From Thermocatellispora tengchongensis (lineage in GTDB: Bacteria > Actinomycetota > Actinomycetes > Streptosporangiales > Streptosporangiaceae): a stretch of DNA of 64,000 bases. Under the pieces are notes generated by a model. That model made no database searches. It was not told the DNA's origin and was given only the letters and a program-made list of their open reading frames with translations. Of the stretch, positions 1-7,969 are shown piece by piece. The stretch's first letter is position 1, and each line of letters starts with the position of its first letter. The position numbers and the translations under genes were made by a program. The stretch spans positions 32,226 through 96,225 of the forward strand of contig NZ_JACHGN010000031.1 of NCBI RefSeq assembly GCF_014202315.1. The letters are read 5' to 3'.

Positions 1-190
1 GGTGCGATGCGCGCGGTGCGATGCGCGCGGTGCGATGCGCGCGGTGCGATGCGCGCGGTGCGATGCGCGCGGTGCGATGCGCGCGGTGCGATGCGCGCGG
101 TGCGATGCGCACGGCCTGATGCGCGGTGCGATGCGCGCGTCCGATGCGCGCGGTCTGAGTGCCCCGTCTGATGCGCCCGGTCTGATGCCG
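1..190. repeat. 14-bp tandem repeat array (at window edge)
   Basis: The first 112 bases are eight head-to-tail copies of the 14-mer GGTGCGATGCGCGC, the eighth with one substitution. Degenerate copies follow to about base 190. The array starts at the window edge, so its true length is unknown. It lies just downstream of the 3' end of a marR gene. The unit contains GCGCGC and could slip or form structure. No protein is supported here, because a 14-bp period shifts frame from copy to copy. Confidence 0.9.
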
Positions 191-207
191 GGGGCCTGGC
201 CAGCCGC

Positions 208-666
208 TCATCCGTCGCCGCGCAGGTTGCGCAGCATCCGGGTGAGCAGGCCGGTGAGCTGTGCCACCTCCTGCTCGTCGAACCCGTCGAGCAGCCGCAT
301 CGTGGCCCGGCCGAAGATCGGTGCCAGGGTGGGTGCGAGCGCCTTGCCCTCCTCGGTCACCTCGATGACCACCGCGCGCCGGTCGCCGGGATGGCGGGTG
401 CGGCGCACCAGGCCCTTGGCCTCCATCCGGTCCAGCAGCCTGGTCATCCCGGCGGTGTCGGTGCCCAGCAGCGGGGCGAGCTGGTTCGGGCTGGTCTGGC
501 CGCGGGCGGCGTTCAGCAGCAGGGCGGCCTGCTGGGAGGTCACGCCGTACGGCGCGAGGCTGGCCTCCACCGCCGTGCGCAGCTCCCGCGCGACCTGCTG
601 GACCAGCGCGCCCGCGCCCAGCACCGCCCCGAATGACGCCCCGTCGTGGCTTGCTCGTGGATCCAT
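208..666 (-). CDS. MarR-family transcriptional regulator
   Basis: A 152-residue winged-helix repressor of the MarR family, which usually binds palindromes as a dimer and releases DNA on binding phenolic or drug-like ligands. The DNA-binding segment is visible in the middle: the motif TSPNQLAPLLGTDTAGMTRL is the HTH, and the wing KGLVRRTRHPGDRRAV carries the conserved D-x-R. The ATG at 666 gives MDPRAS; an upstream in-frame ATG at 738 would add 24 residues that look unlike the family. It is divergent from an FAD monooxygenase, with a 191-bp gap holding palindromes. The likely role is control of that enzyme and of itself, which is inference from arrangement. Confidence 0.85.
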   Translation of the reverse strand: MDPRASHDGASFGAVLGAGALVQQVARELRTAVEASLAPYGVTSQQAALLLNAARGQTSPNQLAPLLGTDTAGMTRLLDRMEAKGLVRRTRHPGDRRAVVIEVTEEGKALAPTLAPIFGRATMRLLDGFDEQEVAQLTGLLTRMLRNLRGDG

Positions 667-703
667 GCCAGCATGGTACCGGGAATAGCTGTCCGGCCTG
701 TTG

Positions 704-715
704 CTGTCACGACAG
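704..715. promoter_or_regulatory. Candidate MarR operator, CTGTC-AC-GACAG
   Basis: A perfect 5-2-5 inverted repeat lies between the divergent marR and FAD monooxygenase genes. A second perfect dyad, CCATGC-CA-GCATGG at 663-676, covers the marR start codon. Either could be the MarR binding site. Position and symmetry are seen; function is inferred. Confidence 0.4.
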
Positions 716-857
716 TGATTTGTTAGCCTCGGCCCCATGGTCGAGCCGAACTTCGTCAGCCCATGTCCACGCGTCCGTCCACGCCTCTGCGCGCGTGTCC
801 GATGCCATGTCGCCGAAGGCCGCTCGGCGAAAGGTCATCCCATGTGAAAGGACGTAC

Positions 858-2054
858 ATGCCACCCAAGCGACCCCTGCACGTGCTCATCGCCGGCGCCG
901 GCGTCGGCGGCCTCTGCCTGGCGCAGGGCCTGAGAAGGTCCGGGATCGACGTCGCGGTCTACGACCGTGACGAGTCGGTCTACTTCCGCGGTCAGGGCTG
1001 GCGCCTGACCATCCAGGACGACGGCGCCGAGGCGCTGCGCGACTGCCTGCCCGCCGAGCTGTTCGCGCTGTGCCTGGCCACCGCGCTGCGGCCCGCGACC
1101 CGGCTCGTCGTCACCGACCACCGGCTCGCCCCGAGGTTCGCCAAACCGCTGCCCGAGCCCGTCCCGGACCGGCAATTCGGCGTCAACCGGCTGACCCTGC
1201 GCGAGATCCTGCTCGCCGGCCTGGACGACATCGTCCACTTCGGCAAGACCCTGCTGCGCTATGAGGAGACCGGCGACGGCCGGGTGACGGCGCACTTCGC
1301 CGACGGCACCACCGCCACCGGCGACCTGCTCGTCGGCGCCGAGGGCGTCAACTCCGCCGTACGCGCGCAGCTCGTCCCCGATGCCGTGGTGGACGACATG
1401 GGGCGGATGATCTACGGCCGGAGCCCGCTCACCGAGGAGACGCTGCACTGGCTCCCCGAGGAGCTGGTGGACACCTTCAACGTCATGTCCGGTCCCGGCG
1501 GCGTCACCTTCGGCGCCGTCACCTGCCGCGCCGCCGGTGACACCGGCGCGGCCGTCGCGGCGCACGCGCCGTACGCGCGGCTCACGCCGATCCCCCACTA
1601 CCTGGCCTGGTCCATGCGCGGCTGGAGCGGCGCGCCCGAACTGGAGGGCGAGCGCTTCCGCCGCGCCGACGGCGAGAGCCTGCACCGGCTGGCCCTGGAG
1701 ACGCTGGAGCGCGACGGCTGGCACCCCGCCGCGATCCGGATCGTGCGCGAGGCCGATGTCGCGGCCACGTTCCCGGTCGGCCTGCACTCGGCCCGGCCGC
1801 TGCCGCAGTGGAAGTCCGACACCGTCACTCTGCTGGGCGACGCGGCGCACGCGATGTCCCCGGCGCGGGGCGAGGGCGCCAACACCACGCTGCGCGACGC
1901 CTGGCTGCTGCGGCACGCCCTGGCCGAGGTCGTCCACGAGGGCACCCCGCTCGCCGTGGCCAAGGCCCGCTACGAGGCCGAGATGCTGGAGTACGGGTTC
2001 GAGGCGGTCGCGCGCTCCCGCGAGCGGCCGCTGTTCCACCGGGGCACCCGCTGA
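858..2054 (+). CDS. FAD-dependent aromatic-ring monooxygenase (PHBH/TetX fold)
   Basis: A 398-residue group A flavin monooxygenase. The N-terminus has the FAD-binding GAGVGGLCLAQGL fingerprint at about residues 11-23, followed by the acidic end of strand 2 (VYDRD). The C-terminal half has the second FAD motif GDAAHAMSPARGEGAN. Members hydroxylate aromatic substrates with NAD(P)H and O2, and some inactivate antibiotics such as tetracyclines or rifamycins; the substrate here cannot be told. The ATG at 858 is preceded by GAAAGGACG at a suitable distance. The frame is open further upstream, but that stretch has no FAD-fold features. It is divergent from marR. Confidence 0.88.
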   Translation: MPPKRPLHVLIAGAGVGGLCLAQGLRRSGIDVAVYDRDESVYFRGQGWRLTIQDDGAEALRDCLPAELFALCLATALRPATRLVVTDHRLAPRFAKPLPEPVPDRQFGVNRLTLREILLAGLDDIVHFGKTLLRYEETGDGRVTAHFADGTTATGDLLVGAEGVNSAVRAQLVPDAVVDDMGRMIYGRSPLTEETLHWLPEELVDTFNVMSGPGGVTFGAVTCRAAGDTGAAVAAHAPYARLTPIPHYLAWSMRGWSGAPELEGERFRRADGESLHRLALETLERDGWHPAAIRIVREADVAATFPVGLHSARPLPQWKSDTVTLLGDAAHAMSPARGEGANTTLRDAWLLRHALAEVVHEGTPLAVAKARYEAEMLEYGFEAVARSRERPLFHRGTR

Positions 2055-2061
2055 CTCCGCC

Positions 2062-2484
2062 TCACGGCGCCCGTTCCAGCGCCACCACCGGGATCACCCT
2101 GTCGGTGGCCTCCTGGTAGGCGCCGAAGGCCGGGTCGCGGGCCACCTGCCGCGCGTACAGCTCGTCCCGCTCCGGGCCGGTGATCTCGCGGGCCACCGCG
2201 TCGTACGCCTCCTCGCCGACCTCGACGCGTACCTTGGGGTCGGCGAGGAGGTTGACGTACCACTGCGGGTGCGCGGGGCGGCCGGCGTTGCTGGCGAAGA
2301 TCAGCAGGCGCGGGCCGTCGGCCAGGTAGACCACCGGGGTCGTGTGCGGCCGCCCGCTGCGCGCGCCCCGGGTGGTCAGCAGGAGCAGGGGCTTGCCCGC
2401 GAACATCCCGCCAAGCCTGCCGCCGTTGGCCCGGAACTCCGCGATCACGTTCTCGTTGAAGCTCCGCTCGCCGCCGTCGCTCAT
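2062..2484 (-). CDS. Deazaflavin (F420)-dependent nitroreductase-like protein
   Basis: A 140-residue member of the Ddn/nitroreductase split beta-barrel family common in actinobacteria. Family members use reduced F420 to reduce nitroimidazoles, quinones or other electrophiles. Diagnostic parts are LLLLTTRGARSGRPHTTPV at about residues 33-51, the HPQWYVNLLADP block and the ALERAP end. The ATG at 2484 follows a G-rich stretch. It is divergent from a MarR gene, with a 97-bp gap containing a clean palindrome. Whether this copy binds F420 or another cofactor cannot be decided by eye. It converges on the preceding monooxygenase gene with a 7-bp gap. Confidence 0.85.
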   Translation of the reverse strand: MSDGGERSFNENVIAEFRANGGRLGGMFAGKPLLLLTTRGARSGRPHTTPVVYLADGPRLLIFASNAGRPAHPQWYVNLLADPKVRVEVGEEAYDAVAREITGPERDELYARQVARDPAFGAYQEATDRVIPVVALERAP

Positions 2485-2530
2485 CGCATCCCCCGTGGGT
2501 ATCCTGCGTGCAAACATGGAGACTGATTTG

Positions 2531-2544
2531 CTTTGCAAGCAAAG
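2531..2544. promoter_or_regulatory. MarR-type operator palindrome CTTTGC-AA-GCAAAG
   Basis: A perfect 6-2-6 inverted repeat, flanked by AT-rich bases (TTTG before, TAATT after), lies midway between the divergent nitroreductase-like gene and the next marR gene. This A/T-rich block stands out in GC-rich DNA. The form fits MarR binding sites, so it probably represses both genes. The operator call is inference. Confidence 0.6.
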
Positions 2545-2581
2545 TAATTGGCACGACAAAGCTATTGGGACGCGAGTGGGC

Positions 2582-3070
2582 ATGTCAACCGAGCATGGTG
2601 AACCGGCGGCGGCAGGCGAGAGCGGCGGCCTGGGCCTGGAGGAGGGCATCCGCACCCTCCTGCTGCTGATGCCGCGCATGGTCGGGCGGATCAAGCGCGC
2701 CCCCGTGCCCGAGGAGCTGCGCCCGCTCAACCTGGCGCCGCGCCACTTGTCCCTGCTCGCCCTGCTGCTGTTCGACGGCCCGATGACGGTCAACGAACTG
2801 GCCTGTCGGCTGGAGGTCGCCCCGGCCACGGTCAGCCTCATGGTGGGCGACCTCAGCCGGCGCGGCGTGCTGGAGCGCCGCGAGGACGAGGCCGACCGCA
2901 GGCGCACCATCGTGAGCATCCCCGACGAGCGCCGCCCCGCCATCGACGCCTGGCTGGCCCGCGGCGCCACCGCCTGGCGCCGCGCCCTCGGCCCGCTCAC
3001 CCCCGAGCAACGCCGCATGTTCGTCGACACGATGCTCGCCTACGAACGCGACCTGGCGGAGGAGGACTGA
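2582..3070 (+). CDS. MarR-family transcriptional regulator
   Basis: A 162-residue MarR protein. The winged helix lies at about residues 55-105: MTVNELACRLEVAPATVSLM is the HTH and RRGVLERREDEADRRRTIV the wing with its D-x-R-R signature. The helical ends that form the dimer interface are present (LTPEQRRMFVDTMLAYERDL at the C-terminus). The ATG at 2582 was chosen because the family-like part starts shortly after it; its ribosome site is weak. It is divergent from the F420-type nitroreductase, and the palindrome at 2531-2544 is the likely shared operator. Confidence 0.87.
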   Translation: MSTEHGEPAAAGESGGLGLEEGIRTLLLLMPRMVGRIKRAPVPEELRPLNLAPRHLSLLALLLFDGPMTVNELACRLEVAPATVSLMVGDLSRRGVLERREDEADRRRTIVSIPDERRPAIDAWLARGATAWRRALGPLTPEQRRMFVDTMLAYERDLAEED

Positions 3071-3174
3071 CCCGCTACGGCACCGTGGCGAGGCAGGCGG
3101 CCAGGGCGCGGTTGAAGGCGACATCCAGGCTGGGCAGGTGCGCGGCCGCCGCGCCCGGCTTGCGACGCGCCGGC

Positions 3175-3402
3175 CTACGAGGCGGGGCCCGCTCCGCCCC
3201 ACAGGGAGGGGTCGAAGAGGGGCGGGGGCTCGCCGGGTGTGCCGGTCTCCACCAGCTCGACCATGTCGGCGGGCAGCACGCGGGCGGGCAGCTCGCCGAA
3301 GCGGACGAAGCGGAGGAACGCCTCCTCCTCCTTGGTGAAGCGCTCCACCCGGTCGTCCTCGTCCGGCACGCCGTGCCCGGCGTGCTCCTCGTGGTCGTAC
3401 AT
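3175..3402 (-). CDS. Small acidic hypothetical protein (75 aa)
   Basis: A 75-residue protein starting MYDHEEHAGH, rich in Asp, Glu and His at the N-terminus and Pro/Gly at the C-terminus (GEPPPLFDPSLWGGAGPAS). The ATG at 3402 is preceded by a strong GAGGAGG ribosome site, which supports it as real. No signal peptide, membrane segment or cysteine is visible. I do not recognise a family. It is divergent from the soxR-like gene across a short gap with a SoxR-type box, so it may be part of that regulon. The His/acidic N-terminus could bind metal, but nothing proves this. Confidence 0.6.
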   Translation of the reverse strand: MYDHEEHAGHGVPDEDDRVERFTKEEEAFLRFVRFGELPARVLPADMVELVETGTPGEPPPLFDPSLWGGAGPAS

Positions 3403-3485
3403 GGCCGGCGACCTCCTCAGCCGCGCATCGTTCCCACGGATCACGATATTTCATGCCTTGACCATGCGGCGCGGCGGACGGTAGA

Positions 3486-3505
3486 ACCTTAACCAACGTT
3501 CAGGT
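3486..3505. promoter_or_regulatory. SoxR/MerR-type operator upstream of soxR
   Basis: ACCTTAAC and GTTCAGGT are near-perfect inverted arms (7 of 8 pairs) around a 4-bp centre. The layout is like the 18-20 bp dyad that MerR-family activators such as SoxR bind inside an overlong promoter spacer. It lies 14 bp upstream of the soxR-like start. Recognition is by similarity to known sox boxes. Confidence 0.6.
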
Positions 3506-3519
3506 CGGGGAGGGGTGCG

Positions 3520-4128
3520 GTGGACGAGGCGTCGTGGGACCAGAAGGAGCTGACGGTGGGCCAGCTCGCCGCACGCAGTGGGGTGGCGGTCTCCGCGCTG
3601 CACTTCTACGAGCGCCAGGGCCTGATCTTCAGCCGCCGCACCGCGGGCAACCAGCGCCGCTACCGGCGTGACACCCTGCGCCGGGTCGCGCTGATCCGGA
3701 TCGCGCAGCGGGTCGGCATCCCGCTGGCCGAGATCGGCGCGGCGCTGGCCGAGCTGCCCGACCGGCGGGTGCCCGGCCGGGCCGACTGGGAGCGGCTGTC
3801 GCTGCGCTGGCGGGCCGAGCTGGACCAGCGCATCCGGCATCTCCAGCAGCTTCGTGACGAGTTCACCGACTGCGTGGGCTGCGGATGCCTGTCCATCGAC
3901 CGATGCGCGCTGGCCAACCCGTACGACCGCCTGCGCGCCCAGGGGCCGGGCCCGCGCCGGCTGCTGTCCGCCGTCCCGGACACCGGCGACGCGGCCGGAG
4001 ACGCAGCCGGAGCCGGAAACGCAGCCGGAGACACAGCCGGAGACGCAGCCGGAGACGCAGCCGGTGGTGATCGCGCGCCGGCCGGGGCGGACGCGGGTCC
4101 GTGCGGTGCGTCCGAGACCTGCTGCTGA
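3520..4128 (+). CDS. soxR: SoxR-like redox-sensing MerR regulator with Ala-Gly-Asp tail
   Basis: A 202-residue MerR-family regulator of the SoxR type. The N-terminal HTH reads LTVGQLAARSGVAVSALHFY, followed by the ERQGLI wing. A dimerisation helix leads to the cluster CVGCGCLSIDRC near residue 120, whose four Cys hold a [2Fe-2S] centre in SoxR. In actinomycetes SoxR responds to redox-active metabolites more than to superoxide. The GTG start at 3520 follows GGGGAGGGG. Unusual: about 45 residues after the domain are low-complexity Gly-Asp-Ala-Ala repeats encoded by a 12-bp tandem repeat, ending in a Cys-Cys pair. The tail is not part of the family and may be a recent slippage product. Confidence 0.88.
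   Translation: MDEASWDQKELTVGQLAARSGVAVSALHFYERQGLIFSRRTAGNQRRYRRDTLRRVALIRIAQRVGIPLAEIGAALAELPDRRVPGRADWERLSLRWRAELDQRIRHLQQLRDEFTDCVGCGCLSIDRCALANPYDRLRAQGPGPRRLLSAVPDTGDAAGDAAGAGNAAGDTAGDAAGDAAGGDRAPAGADAGPCGASETCC
3988..4064 (+). repeat. 12-bp tandem repeat inside the soxR-like 3' end
   Basis: Copies of GACGCAGCCGGA, with minor variants, run in frame and encode repeated Asp-Ala-Ala-Gly. There are roughly six units. The 12-bp period keeps the frame, so length changes would alter only the tail of the regulator. Confidence 0.8.
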
Positions 4129-4143
4129 ACGGCCGGTGAGCGG

Positions 4144-4812
4144 TCAGCGCGCGGCCGGTCGCACCAGGCCGGTCTCGTAGGCGACGATCACGAGCTGGGC
4201 GCGGTCGCGCGCGGCCAGCTTGGCGAGCAGGTGGCCGACGTGGGTCTTGACCGTGGCAGCGCTCAGGTTCAGATGGGCCGCGATCTCGGCGTTGGACAGG
4301 CCGCGGGCGATCAGGATCAGCACCTCGCGCTCGCGGTCGGTCACGCCGTCCAGCTCGCGTGCCGGGGGCCTGGCGGGCCCGGGACGCCCGGCGAACTCGG
4401 CGATCAGGCGGCGGGTGACGCTCGGCGCGAGCAGCGCCTCGCCCGCCGCGACCACCCGGATCGCCGACAGCAGGTCGGCCGGCGGGGTGTTCTTCAGCAG
4501 GAACCCGCTGGCCCCGGCGCGCAGCCCGGCGTAGACGTACTCGTCGAGGTCGAAGGTGGTCAGGATCAGCACCTGGGCGGCCCCCGGGGTCGCGCAGATG
4601 CGCCTGGTCGCCTCGATGCCGTCCATCTCGGGCATGCGCACGTCCATCAGCACCACGTCGGGCCGCTCCCGCGCGGCCAGTTCCACGGCCTGCGCCCCGG
4701 TGCCGGCCTCGCCGACCGTGACCAGGTCGGGCGCGGTCTCGATGAGCACCCGGAAGCTGCCGCGCAGCAGCGCCTGGTCGTCGGCGACCAGGACCCGTAC
4801 CGGCGCGCTCAC
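4144..4812 (-). CDS. NarL/LuxR-type response regulator
   Basis: A 222-residue two-component response regulator. The receiver domain spans about residues 1-120 with acidic residues VADDQ, the phospho-acceptor Asp in LMDVRMPEMDG, the switch Thr in LILTTFD and the Lys in LLKN. A GerE-type HTH follows (LTDREREVL-like GVTDREREVLILIARGLSNA and ATVKTHVGHLLAKL). It is the partner of the histidine kinase just upstream: the kinase stop overlaps this gene's GTG start by four bases (GTGA), so they are translationally coupled. Its likely target is the divergent ABC-2 exporter. Confidence 0.93.
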   Translation of the reverse strand: MSAPVRVLVADDQALLRGSFRVLIETAPDLVTVGEAGTGAQAVELAARERPDVVLMDVRMPEMDGIEATRRICATPGAAQVLILTTFDLDEYVYAGLRAGASGFLLKNTPPADLLSAIRVVAAGEALLAPSVTRRLIAEFAGRPGPARPPARELDGVTDREREVLILIARGLSNAEIAAHLNLSAATVKTHVGHLLAKLAARDRAQLVIVAYETGLVRPAAR

Positions 4813-6128
4813 CGTGCCGGGGCCACGGCGTCGCGGGGGAGGGTGGCGGTGACCTGGAAGCCGCCCTCGGGGTGGGGGCCCGCGGCGAACGAGCCGCCGT
4901 ACATCGCGACCCGCTCGCGCATGCCGATCAGCCCGTGGCCGGGCGGGGCCGCGGGCAGCCTGCGCTCGCCGGGCCCGTCGTCGCGCACCACGATCGTCAT
5001 CCCCTCCTCGCCGCCGTCGATCAGCACGTGGCACCGGGCCGGTGCGGCGTGCCGTACGACGTTGGTGACCGCCTCCTGCACGATACGGTAGACCGTCAGC
5101 TCCACCCCCTCCGGCAGCCCGGCGGCCCCGCGCACGTCCATCTCCACGCGCACTCCCGCCTGCGCCGCCCGCTCGGCCAGCTCCGCCAGGCCGGCCAGGC
5201 CCGGCTGCGGGCCCAGCTCGGGCTCGGGCCCCGCGGCGGGGGCCGTGGCGCCGGCCCGCAGGATGCCGAGCATGTGCCGCATCTCGGTCAGCGCCTCGCG
5301 GCTGGTGGTCTCGATGACGCGCAGCGCGTCGCGCACCTCCTCGGGCCGGGAGTCGGCGACGTGGTTGGCGATGGCCGCCTTGACCCCGATCAGGCTCAGC
5401 GTGTGGGACACCACGTCGTGCAGCTCGCGGGCGATGCGCAGCCGCTCCTCGGTCACCGCCCGGTAGGCGAGCTGCTCGGCCGCCCGCGCCGCGTACGCCC
5501 GCCGCTCCCGCACCGCCCGCCCGACCGTCCAGGTGCCGCCGAGCACGGCCAGGCCGAGCAGGGCAACTGCCGGTCCCTGCGGCACGGGCGCCTCCGGCGG
5601 ACCGGGGGCCCGGGTGCCGACCCCGACGCTCCCGACCAGCACGATGCCCAGGCTCACCGCCCCGATGAGCAGGGTGGGCTCGCGGCGGCGGCGCGGCGCG
5701 TCGAGCGCCACGGCGTACAGGGCGAAGGCCGCGGCGATGAGCGGATCGCCGATGAGGCCGTGCCAGAGCGCCACCCCCGAGGCGGCGAGCACCACCGCGA
5801 ACACCGGGCGCGGCCACAGCCGGCGCACGGCCAGCGGCGGCCCCAGCGCCGCCACGATCAGCGGCGTCGCCCAGTCCGGCAGGCCCGGCGCCGCGCGGAT
5901 CGTGGCGAGCAGCGCGAGCGTGTAGGCCACCGCGCCGGCGGCGTCCAGCGCGACCAGTTCCCGCCAGGTCAGGCGCCGGGCGAGGAGAGGACGCGGGGGC
6001 GTGATGAGATCCGGAGTCGTGTCGTCCGCCGCCGTACCCCGCCCCGGCGGCCGTCCTGCTGTCGCGTCCCGCACCTGACGACGGTACCGGGCGGGGCGGC
6101 GCGGGCGCCTCCGACCGAGGGCGGTCAT
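4809..6128 (-). CDS. Membrane sensor histidine kinase (HisKA_3, DesK/LiaS-like)
   Basis: A 439-residue sensor kinase. The N-terminal half has about five or six hydrophobic segments and no large extracellular domain, so it probably senses within the membrane. The dimerisation/phosphoacceptor helix has ELHDVVSHTLS, with the phosphorylated His. The ATPase part has the N-box QEAVTNVVRHA and the G-box DDGPG plus GHGLIGMRERV. The start at 6128 has GGAGG directly against the ATG, which is too close, so an internal GTG near 6074 is possible. It is coupled to its response regulator by a 4-bp overlap and divergent from an ABC transporter, a layout typical of drug- or cell-envelope-stress modules. Confidence 0.9.
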   Translation of the reverse strand: MTALGRRRPRRPARYRRQVRDATAGRPPGRGTAADDTTPDLITPPRPLLARRLTWRELVALDAAGAVAYTLALLATIRAAPGLPDWATPLIVAALGPPLAVRRLWPRPVFAVVLAASGVALWHGLIGDPLIAAAFALYAVALDAPRRRREPTLLIGAVSLGIVLVGSVGVGTRAPGPPEAPVPQGPAVALLGLAVLGGTWTVGRAVRERRAYAARAAEQLAYRAVTEERLRIARELHDVVSHTLSLIGVKAAIANHVADSRPEEVRDALRVIETTSREALTEMRHMLGILRAGATAPAAGPEPELGPQPGLAGLAELAERAAQAGVRVEMDVRGAAGLPEGVELTVYRIVQEAVTNVVRHAAPARCHVLIDGGEEGMTIVVRDDGPGERRLPAAPPGHGLIGMRERVAMYGGSFAAGPHPEGGFQVTATLPRDAVAPAR

Positions 6129-6244
6129 CCTCCGGGATGACCCCGCCCCTCGTGGCCCGGCCCGCGTACGTCCCCGGGCGGAGCGCCGATTTCGCCCGCT
6201 GCTCCGAAGCGGCGGCGCGGCCGGATGCGGGAGCGTCGTGTCCC

Positions 6245-7165
6245 GTGATCGAGGTACGAGAACTGACCAAACGCTACGGCGACGCCCTGGCCGTGGACCG
6301 TCTGTCCTTCCGGGTCGAGCCGGGGCACGTGACCGGCTTCCTCGGCCCGAACGGGGCGGGCAAGTCCACCACCATGCGCGTGCTGCTCGGCCTGGACGTG
6401 CCCACCGCCGGACAGGCCCTGATCAACGGGCGGCCGTACACGAGCATGCGCCGCCCCCTGCACGAGGTGGGCGCGCTGCTGGACGCGGGCGCGGTGCACG
6501 GCGGGCGCACCGCGCTCGACCACCTGCGCTGGCTGGCCCGCAGCAACGGCATCGACCGGCGGCGCGTGACGGAGCTGCTGGAGCGGGTGGGCCTGGCCGG
6601 GGTCGCGCGCAAGCGGATCGGCGGCTTCTCCCTGGGCATGCGCCAGCGCCTGGGGATCGCCGCCGCGCTGCTCGGCGACCCCGGGGTGCTGCTGCTCGAC
6701 GAGCCGGTCAACGGGCTGGACCCCGACGGCGTGCGCTGGATCAGGGAGCTGCTGCGCTCGCTGGCGGCCGAGGGGCGCACGATCCTGCTCTCCAGCCACC
6801 TGATGAGCGAGATGGAGCTGACCGCCGAGCGCATCGTGATCGTCGGCCGCGGGCGGCTGATCGCCGACACCACCGTGCGCGAGCTGGCCGCCCGGTACCA
6901 GCGCGGCGTGCTCGTGCGCTCCTCCCGCGAGGCCGAGCTCGCCGGGGTGCTGACCGCGGCGGGCGCGAGCGTGACCGCCGCCCCCGAGGGCGGCCTGACG
7001 GTGAGCGGGCTGGACGCGGTGGCGATCGGCGAGCTCGCCGCCGGGCACGGCATCCCGGTGCACGAGGTGCGCACCCGAACCGCCTCACTGGAGGAGACCT
7101 ACATGGAGCTGACCGCGGGCGACGTCGAGTACGGCGCCGGGCGCAGGGCGGAGGCCGTACGATGA
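6245..7165 (+). CDS. ABC-2 exporter ATPase (DrrA/BcrA type)
   Basis: A 306-residue ATPase of a drug-export type ABC transporter. It has Walker A GPNGAGKST near residue 38, the signature FSLGMRQRLGIAAALL, Walker B VLLLDEPVNGLDPDG and the switch His in LLSSHLMSEM. The C-terminal 90 residues form the usual accessory domain after the nucleotide-binding domain. The GTG at 6245 (VIEVRELTKRYG) fits the family start and follows GGGAG; an upstream ATG at 6137 would add 36 atypical residues. It overlaps the permease by ATGA. Neighbouring kinase and regulator suggest induction by the exported or related compound. Confidence 0.92.
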   Translation: MIEVRELTKRYGDALAVDRLSFRVEPGHVTGFLGPNGAGKSTTMRVLLGLDVPTAGQALINGRPYTSMRRPLHEVGALLDAGAVHGGRTALDHLRWLARSNGIDRRRVTELLERVGLAGVARKRIGGFSLGMRQRLGIAAALLGDPGVLLLDEPVNGLDPDGVRWIRELLRSLAAEGRTILLSSHLMSEMELTAERIVIVGRGRLIADTTVRELAARYQRGVLVRSSREAELAGVLTAAGASVTAAPEGGLTVSGLDAVAIGELAAGHGIPVHEVRTRTASLEETYMELTAGDVEYGAGRRAEAVR

Positions 7166-7944
7166 GCGACGCGCTGGCGGCCGAGTGGATCAAGCTGCGC
7201 ACGGTGCGTTCCACACCGGTGATCCTGGCCGTGGTGCTCGCCCTGTGCGGCGCGGCGCTGCTGCTGGTGGTGTACTTCGTCGTGACCTACGACTCGCTGC
7301 CGCCGGAGGGGCGGGCCCGCTCGGCGCTGTCGCCGATGGGGCCGCTCGTCGAGATGGTGGCCTCGCTCGCGATGGCGGTGCTCGGCATGCTGGCGATCAC
7401 CTCCGAGCACGCCACCGGCATGATCCGCGCCACGTACGCCGCGATCCCCGACCGGCGCCGGGTGCTCGCCGCCAAGGCCGCGGTGGTCGGCGCGGTCGCG
7501 CTGGTGACCGGGCAGGTGACCGTGCTCGGCACCGCCGCGCTGGAGAAGCTGATCGTGGCCGGGCGGCCGATCCGCGGCCAGTCCGCGCAGAGCATCGCCG
7601 AGCAGCTTCCGCACATCCTGGCCATGGGCCTCATGGTGGCGGTGTTCGCCCTGTTCGGGCTGGGCCTGGGGGCGATCCTGCGCTCCACGCCCGGGGCGCT
7701 CTCGACGCTGGCCGGCCTGTGGTACGTGCTGCCCATCGTGGTGAACAACCTGCCCGAGCCCTGGCACGAGTGGGTGGGCTCGGTCCTGCCCGGGGCGCTG
7801 GCCGGGCAGCTCGCCGGAACCGGCAACCCGAACTCCGTGTACGGCTCCTCGCTCCCGCCCGCCGCGGCCCTGGCGGTCATGGCGGCGTACGCCGTGGTGC
7901 CGCTCGCGGTCGCCGTCCACCTCGACCGCCGCCGCGACACCTGA
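7162..7944 (+). CDS. ABC-2 exporter membrane subunit
   Basis: A 260-residue integral membrane protein with six hydrophobic segments, beginning MSDALAAEWIKLRTVRSTP; the EWIKLRT start is typical of ABC-2 permeases in actinobacteria. It pairs with the ATPase immediately upstream through a 4-bp ATGA overlap, giving a full exporter as a dimer of dimers. Substrate is unknown. The downstream gene is convergent after 25 bp. Confidence 0.9.
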   Translation: MSDALAAEWIKLRTVRSTPVILAVVLALCGAALLLVVYFVVTYDSLPPEGRARSALSPMGPLVEMVASLAMAVLGMLAITSEHATGMIRATYAAIPDRRRVLAAKAAVVGAVALVTGQVTVLGTAALEKLIVAGRPIRGQSAQSIAEQLPHILAMGLMVAVFALFGLGLGAILRSTPGALSTLAGLWYVLPIVVNNLPEPWHEWVGSVLPGALAGQLAGTGNPNSVYGSSLPPAAALAVMAAYAVVPLAVAVHLDRRRDT

Positions 7945-7969
7945 CGCCGCGCGTGGCCGAGCCGCCCGC

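Noticed and set aside
1-190. CRISPR array
   Set aside because: The repeats are directly abutting 14-mers with no unique spacers and no cas genes nearby.
633-857. Extended N-terminus of the FAD monooxygenase from an upstream start
   Set aside because: The extra residues have no FAD-fold character and would overlap the marR promoter; the ATG at 858 has a good ribosome site just before the nucleotide-binding fold.
4144-7944. Two-component system and ABC-2 exporter as part of the NRPS cluster
   Set aside because: They lie about 8 kb away, separated by housekeeping genes such as recD2 and unrelated enzymes; nothing ties them to the peptide beyond general plausibility.
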